Shown: piece by piece, positions 56,575-64,000 of the stretch
How the letters are laid out: each line of letters begins with the position of its first letter
How positions within the stretch are numbered: the first letter of the stretch is position 1
Assembly (NCBI RefSeq): GCF_000764305.2
Contig: NW_025934815.1
Location: forward strand, 202,960-266,959
DNA from: Hyalella azteca
Taxonomy: Eukaryota > Arthropoda > Malacostraca > Amphipoda > Hyalellidae
Direction of reading: 5' to 3'
Length of the DNA: 64,000 bases
Notes under the pieces: generated by a model
Seen by the model: the letters and a program-made list of their open reading frames with translations, nothing else
Told to the model about the DNA's origin: nothing
The model's database searches: none
Translations under genes and position numbers: made by a program

Positions 56575-56730
56575 ATGAAAATTTCGGTGGCAAACAAACT
56601 CAACGTAATCTCCAACTGCCTCGACCTTGCCGCAGCGATAAATTTTGCCGGACTCGACGGCAATCTGCTTTCAATGGAGGAAATTAAACGGCTGCTTGGG
56701 GGCAATTGGATTTACGTCTACAAATTTTAG
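56575..56730 (+). CDS. Possible terminal exon, product unknown
   Basis: A 51-codon plus-strand frame stands out by GC content and composition. Its second half reads INFAGLDGNLLSMEEIKRLL, then GGNWIYVYKF and a TAG at 56728-56730. A pyrimidine-rich tract CTGCCTCGACCTTGCCGCAG ends at 56635 and would make a good 3-prime splice site, so the real exon may be 56636-56730 only. The ending 'EEIKRLLGGNW(I)xV' loosely resembles the C-terminus of membrane dipeptidases, but this is weak and no other part of such a gene is in view. AAATAAATG follows about 30 bp downstream. Confidence 0.3.
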   Translation: MKISVANKLNVISNCLDLAAAINFAGLDGNLLSMEEIKRLLGGNWIYVYKF

Positions 56731-56759
56731 ACGAAATTTGAATCACGCTGCGTCGTAGG

Positions 56760-58050
56760 CAAATAAATGACTGCGAAACCTAGGGAAGCGGAAGTTGAGT
56801 CGCGGGTGATCGCGAATGCGAGCTAAAATAAACGCTTGTTTATGTAGGAAAAGAGAAATTGCAGTTCCAGAGATAGGGTTCAACATAATTGTATGGGGTT
56901 ACAGTAGTACAGCAATTACAGAAATGGGGTTCAAGATAATTGTGAGGGGATAATAATTTGGGATAATAATTTCAATTTGTTGATTTTCTTAAATTTTTTC
57001 CTTTCAATTTTTCATTTATTATATTTGTTGAAATATTATGCTAAAAAAAATGTATCATGTTGGACGCATTATTCACTCATAATTAATTATTGACCTTTCA
57101 AATTATTGACCCTTATTCATTTTTTAGCCTTTTCAAATGTATTCAATCTACTTGTGTTGCGCGGGCTTCACTTAATTCACCTGCTGCATCACTTCAATTT
57201 GATCTGGCAAATAATGATCGTTCAATGTAGGCACAGAAAATAAGACAAATGGAAGACTACGGCGATCCAGGGAAGCAATTAGTCATTAACAAATAATTAA
57301 TTGAGTTCTAGATTCATTATTCACAGATGGCATGTTAATGTTGCAAGCACCTGTTAATAGAAGGTAAAGTCACCCAAAAGTTCACAGTTAATGCAACATT
57401 CACTTTTCAAGAAAAAAAAATTGAAAATTAAGTAAATTGTACTGCAAGAATTTGATTCCTAATGGTTTCCATTGATCTTACACTGTACATGCATTATAGC
57501 TCCACTGAAATAATTTAAATTCGAAGACAAATGCTAAAATAAATGTTGAAACTTTTTTCCATATTATTTACACAGCTTATTTAATAACTTCTCTGAATAC
57601 TCGTATTTTCAGAGCAGCACAAAAGCTGTGACTAGGGAGCCTTTCGTCCGTAGGTGCATCCTGAAGCTCACACATTTTTTCAGCAGCAAAAGTGTAAACA
57701 TTCCAGCAGCGTTCATGGGGCCTTAGATTAAAGCATTCGCTTTGATGTTCTGCAACATCGCATGACGTTATATGCACATGTTGACGTCACCGCCGATGAC
57801 AAAAACATGAGTTTCCAACAAGGCGTGTAGGATGAATCTTGAGCTTACATTTTATTGAAAATCTACTGAATGGCAAAAGCAACACGTGGATTCTGGTAAC
57901 TTAGGTTTGTTCAGTTACACACATAGCACTTTATCAAGTTTTGTAATTTTTCTAATAGTAATATGATTCTGAAAACAATTGTAATTGATAGATCAGACTG
58001 ATGACGGCAATGCTTGTTTAGAACTACAAAATTAGTTTGGTTTTTGAGAG
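56760..58050. other. AT-rich sequence, nothing recognised
   Basis: A 66-codon minus frame at 57577-57777 is unassigned. GGGTTCAA(C/G)ATAATTGT recurs at 56877 and 56928. Confidence 0.4.
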
Positions 58051-58260
58051 AGGTCGATGTGAGTGATGCTTAGTGAAAACAATAAAAGTATTTAAGTTAG
58101 AGAAAAGGCCGATGTGAGCGACGTCTAGTGAGAAGAATAAAAGTGGTTTAGTTATTGATAGAGGTCTATGTGAGTGACATTTTGTGAGTAGAATAAAAGT
58201 GGTTTAGTTATTGATAGAGGCCGATATGAGCGCTGCTTGGTGTGAAGAACAAAAGTTTTT
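58051..58260. repeat. 56-bp tandem repeat, nearly four units
   Basis: AGG(T/C)C(G/T)ATGTGAG(T/C)G starts units at 58051, 58106, 58162 and 58218 (period 55-56 bp). The units share AATAAAAGTGGTTTAGTTAT. Confidence 0.85.
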
Positions 58261-59484
58261 TCTTTCTTGCCTGAGAAATGTATATAAAATTTCAGATCAG
58301 CCCAAATCAGTGTGTAAAATAATTTATCATTGCACCAATTTATGACCTTCATTGCTCCGGTTAATCGTAATATAAATATATAAATCATAAATTTTAATAA
58401 AGTCGATTTTGTAATTTGTACCTGGTAAATACAATAAAATTTTTGACTGAAAATTTACAGGAAATTTTAATTTAATATTATTGATGATATGTAGTATTTC
58501 GTGCTCTTGATGTCTAAGAACATTAATTTGGTGCTGATGAAGTTAGCATAGTTGAAGATGATGTACCTAATATCAATTTATATGAAACAAGAACTCTGCG
58601 CTCTAATTTTAGTACTTTTTATTCAAAAGACAGATAATTTTCGTTTACAATTTGATGAATATATGACAAATTGTGATAAAAACATGATAATATTCGAAGA
58701 AATAATTGATCGGAAAAGATTAATATACAAATACTTTTATTCACAGTAAGGAATACCATCACAAGATGACTTTGTCTGTGGCATTACATTTACCAATCTA
58801 GCTAAGGTTCTCCAAATAAATGAATGCTGTGTACATTAATAACGAGAACAAATAATAGCTCAAACATAATATATTAATTATTATGTTGAAAAATAACAAT
58901 AATATATACAATAAAATGTAAAATGTAATATATAATAAAATGCGACGACTCTTGTTCTCGGTCGCAGAGTGTTTGTCTCCCGGCTCAATGGTAGCAAAGA
59001 AACAATTCCCCAGACGCAAATCCCGGGATTCTGCAGGATTCATCGCATTATATTAGCGTAATTCATAGCCGCTTTTTGTACTGAGACCGCCATTGGGAAT
59101 TGATATTAATCTCGTGGAGAGTCTTTTGTTGTGTAATTAATGCTTTGCGATGGAGGATGTAATTACAGTCTTCGTCTATTTGATTCTTTTGACTATTTTT
59201 ATGTTAAAAACCATGTTGAAATAATTCATCTGGATCTTTATTTTTTCTGAAGAAAACTTCATGTTGATCAATAGGGAACAATAATTAGCCTATAAATAAT
59301 TACTTTATTTTCTTTTGCTTTTTAATTTAAAACGAGGGCTAAGATTTTCTTTTGGTTATTAATATTTGGGTGAGGAATTTTATATATGAAAAGATAACCA
59401 ATCATGCATGATCATATCAAGGATTATAACCGGCGAGGAGTTAAAAATTGAGCAAAGTTCCCCGCAGTTACTATTTTGCAATTA
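58261..59484. other. AT-rich sequence, nothing recognised
   Basis: No gene was supported. A tRNA-like match near 58970-59040 was considered and rejected. Confidence 0.45.
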
Positions 59485-59936
59485 CCTGCATGCCCTCGAT
59501 ACACTCCTGTGAACGGTGACACCAGCCATCGAGTCCATCTGTGTCTGTCCATCAAAATTATAAGTCAAGCGATTTTAACCATGTTTTGGCAGCTTTTTTA
59601 ACTGCTTCAATTCAAAGAAACTGTGTACCTTTCAAGGATTGTTCCAGGTTTGGAAATAAAAATAGTCGGAGGGGGCACAGTTGGTCCTAAAAGATGGATG
59701 CCGAATGAGTTCGTTTCTGCTCAGCAAGCTCTTGTCTGCCGAGCGCAATGCGCAAGATCATTAAATTGCCGTGGTGCAAGAGTGCGCACCCCAGCTGCTT
59801 CCCAAGGTATTTTTCAGCTATTTTCTTATGAAATGTTGTCAATACCTCCCCGTAATAAACAATAGCAATATCCCTCTTGTGTTCGATTAAATAAACTAGC
59901 AAAATCCCTTCTGCATTTCAGAAAACTTTGCATCCG
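59485..59936 (-). pseudogene. Mariner transposase relic, C-terminal part
   Basis: On the minus strand, after the inserted GTCY element, the transposase resumes as NAEGILLVYLIEHK and VYYGEVLTTFHKKIAEK, then LGCALLHHGN. In other frames follow APSDYFYF (59676-59662), LFPNLEQSLKG and EAVKKAAKTWLKSLD. This is the order of mariner transposase up to near its C-terminus. Of the DD34D-type triad, the Asp expected in the HHDN motif is Gly here, while the Asp of APSDY survives in a shifted frame. Stops and frameshifts make it inactive. It continues in 60094-60405. Confidence 0.85.
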
Positions 59937-60093
59937 TTTTAGCGCATATTCTTATTTATGGAAAAATGCACTATTGTGCTCGCCATGTCCGTCTGTCCGT
60001 CCGTCCGTCTGTCCGTCCGTGACTTCGCTTTTTCGTAGACGGGAAAATGCGATCTACGTCACACACTTCAGTGAGAACTGAGTTATATTTTTT
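59937..60093 (+). mobile_element. GTCY-core non-autonomous element, copy E, inside mariner
   Basis: TTTTAGCGCATATTCTTATT, TGCACTATTGTGCTCGCCAT, the GTCY core, ATGCGATCTACGTCACACAC and GAGAACTGAGTTATAT plus T-run follow the family layout with some divergence. Mariner coding sequence on both sides fixes the element limits to within a few bases and shows that the TTTTAGCGC and TTATATTTTTT ends are the true ends. Confidence 0.9.
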
Positions 60094-60405
60094 CTTTGAC
60101 AGGCCCACTTCCACCCTGAACAACCACTGCTTCGATTGAGTTTTGTCTTCGGAATTGTACTCGTACAGCCATGTTTCATCACCGGTTACAATAAACACAA
60201 GAAAAAGTTCAGGGTTCTCAATCCACTAGATTAAAATTTCCACAGAAGGATCCACAGAAGGATCCTTGATTCCTTTCGTATATCTGAGCGCAACGCACTA
60301 GGGAACCCATCATGCAGTCCCCTCGCTCAGTCCCAAACTGCCCACTAGAATTGTTTGTGCGGAACCCACGGAGATGTTTAGGGTGTCTACTACTGATTTG
60401 GTGGT
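60094..60405 (-). pseudogene. Mariner transposase relic, N-terminal/central part
   Basis: Minus-strand frames read VVDTLNISVGSAQTILVGSL and GLSEGTA, a stop, WVP, then degraded sequence, then ENPELFLVFIVTGDETWLYE and YNSEDKTQSKQW, where the GTCY element interrupts. 'GSAQTIL' is the end of the helix-turn-helix DNA-binding part, and TGDETW carries the first catalytic Asp. The linker motif WVPR is partly preserved. The extreme N-terminus and terminal repeats were not found. Confidence 0.87.
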
Positions 60406-62600
60406 TCGTTTTAACAATTAATTAAGGCAACAAGATAATACAAAGATTTACAATAACCACGTATAGCACATAAGTATTAAAATGGACGCACCTGAATTTA
60501 GCATAAAATGAATTGACAGTCCGCTCTTGATTACAGATTCTGCTTCATGAACGAACTATGTTACGATGCATTAAACTTTAATAATTCTTCTCTGTCTAAA
60601 ACGATGCTTTCAAGTTCGAGATAAAACAGGTTATTATAAAAATTCTTCTGAATTACTCGGTGAAATAAAGTACAGACTTATGTTAAGTTAATTATAGCCC
60701 ATCCGGAGAAATATTTATCAAACACACGCTTTCATATTCAGCATCAAAATTCCGTAGAAGTGAATGTTTTACTATCACCGAATGATCAAGGAGTCGATTT
60801 AAGTATGATAAAAGTTCAAAATATTCAGTGAAAAACTCTCGCCTGAAAGGAAGTGCTCTTCCAACTTCCTAATCGAATTCAGTAATTCAATGAGATCTGA
60901 TTAGCATATTTCTGTCTCGTCGACTGTGGAAAAATAGGCAGAACTTTTTCTTTGACACTCGTGAGAAAATAATCTGGATACGTGTCGGTCGCCACTTCTT
61001 CTAAAAATATTCCTATAGTAATGATACTGTAAGTTTCAAGTGCAATTTTTTTCATGTGTGCAACAACTTGAAATTTTCATGTAACAGTTAGCAGCAAATT
61101 ATATTATTGAAACAATCTTAGGATATTTTAGATACGTAAACATTTTTTTCAAGTGTGCCACTATATAGAGTCAATACACGAATGCTTCAGCCTCGTCAAA
61201 AGATATTCGGATCGAAATCTTAGTGAGCCATTAGCATTCATGCCAGGCTAAGGTAATTGAATTATAATATATTAGGAAAAAATAGAGGAGTAAATATTGC
61301 AAAGAGTTCTCATATATTTGTTTGTAAATTAAGCATTCGCTTAATTGTAAATTTCAATCTGGGCATATGGCGACGAGCAAAAAGGGAAAAACTTTGGAAG
61401 CGTATCTTTGGAGATAAGTAACATCAATGTTACTTACCTAAACCGTGTCATCACTGCCAAAAAATTCCGCAATCAATTTATTATAATCATCGATTTTTTG
61501 TGAAAACTTTTCCCTATTTTACAGCGCCATAATTAAGGGACCGCGATAAGAGCTGATAAAAATGACCAATTTAGTCTTCATCATTAAATATCCAGATAAA
61601 AGTGCACCTCTTGTCGGCAGAACCTTTAAGCTGTCTTGTCTAATCCTATCTGGAGTTCTTGAGAATTTTCTGAAAAAAATCAGAAAAATGGAGCACTTTT
61701 GTTCGAAGTTGTCCGCCGGTCCCTGGCTACGTTGAGTGCAGCCAAGTTTGCGGCGCTGATGGGAACACGGCAGCGCCGAAAATTTAATTTGCTTCTTCAA
61801 TCTCTACGCTGCTACTAATTTTAATTCATTTCATAGTAGGAGATCACTTTTAATTCAATAATTAAATAATTAGATTTATCTGACCAAATTTATCTCCGCC
61901 GTTAGGCAGGTGGTAATGGGGCCAAATTTTGTATCATAAATGAACTGCAGACGCAAAAACCCCGCCATGTTAATCGGAGGAATGTGTAGGGAAATTTTAA
62001 CTCATGTTTTTCAAAGCATGTTGCTCGTTTGACTTGCCTTATTGACTTTAAATGGTCACAACAATATATGCATATATGCACACCTAATATTAAAGGAGAA
62101 TAAAACTGTAGTCCAGCGGAGAATTGATCCATATTAAATTATAATAGTTTTAATGAATGAAATAAGGCTTTTATTTTAGAATTTCCAAATATAGTCATAA
62201 TATTTAACTCATAATTCAAGTTTACGCCTCATTGAATCATTGAGGGTCTCATGTCCTATAAAAAATGGAAATTTATTCTCAGAGCAACAGCGTGACAGTG
62301 AGCGAAACACTTGCATTCTCAATTATTCCCGGTCTCACAAAATTTGGCAGATTAAAAAACTCTAAAATTTTCACTATTCACGGTAAATCGAGAATAGGAG
62401 TTTCTGTTTTCCGTAATCTAATATACAAATGTTTTAGACAACTTTTTTCTTATTGTCTTAATTTTTTTCTCTTCACCGGGCTCTCGATTGCGTGCAATAT
62501 TTACGAACTCCCTTCATAGTTACTGGTTCGATATTTATAACGAGCTCTCATCGTAGCTTGTGTTGACTTATGCATCAATCATATCATGACTGAGTCCCGA
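60406..62600. other. AT-rich sequence, nothing recognised
   Basis: Open frames up to 93 codons (minus, 61519-61800) lack a recognisable domain. A small GC-rich patch with GGCGCTG/CAGCGCC lies at 61745-61785. Confidence 0.4.
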
Positions 62601-62613
62601 CATTCGCACTACA

Positions 62614-62796
62614 GTGAACGCGGAAAACTATCAAATGTTAACAAGTTTTTTGAAGGTGATGCCAGCGGCCATTCAAACGCGAGAAAAGTTGGAAGATATA
62701 TTGCAACTTTTTATTGAACAGTTGCCATGCGTGCGATCTTGTTCTGCGAGAATTCGTTGCATCATCTCCTACATTTTCCAATGTCTTGAAGTATAG
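62614..62796 (+). CDS. Possible exon, product unknown
   Basis: The plus-strand frame after CACTACAG reads NAENYQMLTSFLKVMPAAIQ, TREKLEDILQLFIEQLPCVR and a Cys/Ile-rich end before TAG. Helical, charged and without low complexity, it looks more protein-like than its neighbours. The preceding ACAG could be a splice acceptor. No family is recognised. Confidence 0.22.
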   Translation: MNAENYQMLTSFLKVMPAAIQTREKLEDILQLFIEQLPCVRSCSARIRCIISYIFQCLEV

Positions 62797-64000
62797 TTCA
62801 TTCATAATAAATTATTCCATCAAATTAAATACTTTTATGTAATTAAAATTGTGCAATTTCATGGTAAAAAGATGGTGCTTTCACCATATTAAATTGAAAA
62901 AGAAACTCAAAATAAATAATTAAATCATATCAGTTGGGTTTTTCCCAAATCGATAATATATATAAATCTACAAAATTGACGTGCTCGTGCTTCAGACCGA
63001 CTGACGTGCTCGTGCAAACGAGGTTACTAAAACTTTTAGTTAATTTGTTCGATCGAAAAATTGAGGTCTCATTATGCATGATCTTATCGTTTTGTTTAAT
63101 CATTATAATGCTTCATTATTACAAAAATTTTTTAAGAACATGCGTCATGAATAGTGTCATTATGGTATCGAATGTTAGTGCCTATGAACATTTTTCGGTG
63201 ACTTATTCTGATTGTATTTTTATTTAACTTATTTTGATGAGCACGCATCTGTTTCAAGTAACTTTACAAACAAACTTAATTTTATCGCATAATCCTTTGC
63301 GAATGCGTCTTTTTGTTGAGAGTTTCAATCCATGACTTTAGAAATACACCAAACCATGATTTAATTCCACCAATATCAACTTCATCGATATATGAGTTAT
63401 GATATACCTGAATATTTCCACACTCTGCATCTGTTTTGCCTGAAGAATTTCATGTATCATATCACTCGAAAATATCCCGGGCGTTAGACGAGTAATTACA
63501 ATGCCCAGCGTAATTACTCTCAGCATTGCTGAAAACGATCAAAGTAAAAAACTTTCAGATGCGCCCGCATTTTCTATGCCCGATTTAAGCAAGGAATGTA
63601 TGTAGTATGTACTCTGCTCAGGCCGAGTTGTGTTCAAGGGAATCTTGGGGCTGTTAATTAGTGAGTTGACCTCAGCTTCTGCAGATGGCAGGAGGGACTG
63701 ATAAGCTGTCAGCGTCCTGACAGGAATGCTGATAAGGAGTCCTACCCTGTCAAAATTTTCGTGCCGATTAAGGTCGTTTTAGAGGAACTATATTCGGCTT
63801 AGGGGTGAATCAGGAGCAAGTCGGCCACGTAGGGTGTTTTGCTTCTATTTACCAGCCTCTTTTGGAAGTCAATTGCCCGGTAGGCCAAATCTGCGTAATA
63901 TGCTTAAAAAGAGCAGCTGGTCAAGCTTTGTCATGATGCCCCTGGTCAAACGCTGATGACGCTATCGCACGATCGGGCTGATCAGTTGCTGAACAAGGTA
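62797..64000. other. Unassigned; GC-richer final 400 bases
   Basis: AT-rich up to about 63560, then GC-richer to the end. The minus strand of 63750-63960 contains a short protein-like run (AYRAIDFQKRLVNRSKTPYV) that I cannot assign and that has stops around it. Confidence 0.35.

Noticed and set aside
58960..59045. tRNA-like segment (CCCGGCTCAATGGTAGC, then GGGATTCTG)
   Set aside because: A- and B-box resemblance only. The acceptor stem and anticodon arm do not pair, so it is not called a tRNA gene.
63338..63526. 62-codon minus-strand frame as a receptor C-terminus
   Set aside because: Mixed hydrophobic composition only, with no motif or paralogue; expected by chance in AT-rich DNA.

Overview
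This is an AT-rich, intron- and intergene-like stretch of a eukaryotic nuclear genome, most likely from an arthropod and probably an insect. The call rests on the transposon families: mariner, PIF/Harbinger, hAT, a CR1/Jockey-type LINE, a tRNA-derived SINE and short elements carrying a (GTCY)n core like those known from dipteran DINE-1/mini-me elements. No species marker gene was found. No intact host protein-coding gene, rRNA or convincing tRNA could be supported. A few short coding-like segments (9880-9999, 56575-56730, 62614-62796, and the related pair 16993-17259 / 19330-19600) are the only candidates for host exons or gene relics, all at low to moderate confidence.

Layout. 1-6 kb: six tandem arrays or fragments (36-, 15-, 27-, 23-bp units and a palindromic array near 5.7-5.95 kb), one GTCY element and a mate-pair adapter. 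7-13.9 kb: a TA-flanked MITE, a 16-bp minisatellite open in all three forward frames, a foldback element and a dead Harbinger transposase. 14-21.4 kb: a nest of elements. A SINE carries a hAT element in its B box, that hAT carries a second hAT, and a further copy of the second hAT carries a TTAA-flanked MITE. 21.5-23.1 kb: a 1.6-kb inverted-repeat element. 24.6-28.1 kb: two halves of LINE elements abutting in opposite orientation. 31.6-33.3 kb: a 28-bp minisatellite and nested MITEs. 35.2-35.7 kb: a 19-bp minisatellite. 37.7-38.7 kb: a MITE with a sequencing adapter in its middle and a GTCY element. 41-50 kb: minor repeats, two more GTCY elements, a MITE and a long hairpin at 48.2 kb. 52.9-53.7 kb: a 413-base assembly gap between two different tandem arrays. 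59.5-60.4 kb: a mariner relic interrupted by a fifth GTCY element.

Assembly quality matters here. The complete 38-bp Nextera mate-pair junction adapter occurs twice (2142-2179, 37801-37838) and a half adapter once (362-380), so contiguity across these points should not be trusted.

The strongest content is transposon stratigraphy. Three insertions are dated relative to their hosts, and two of these have a paralogous empty site inside this same window. I did not find a convincing undescribed cellular system. The most plausible functional unknowns are the 41-bp-stem hairpin (48235-48325) and the conserved coding-like pair at 17.0 and 19.4 kb.
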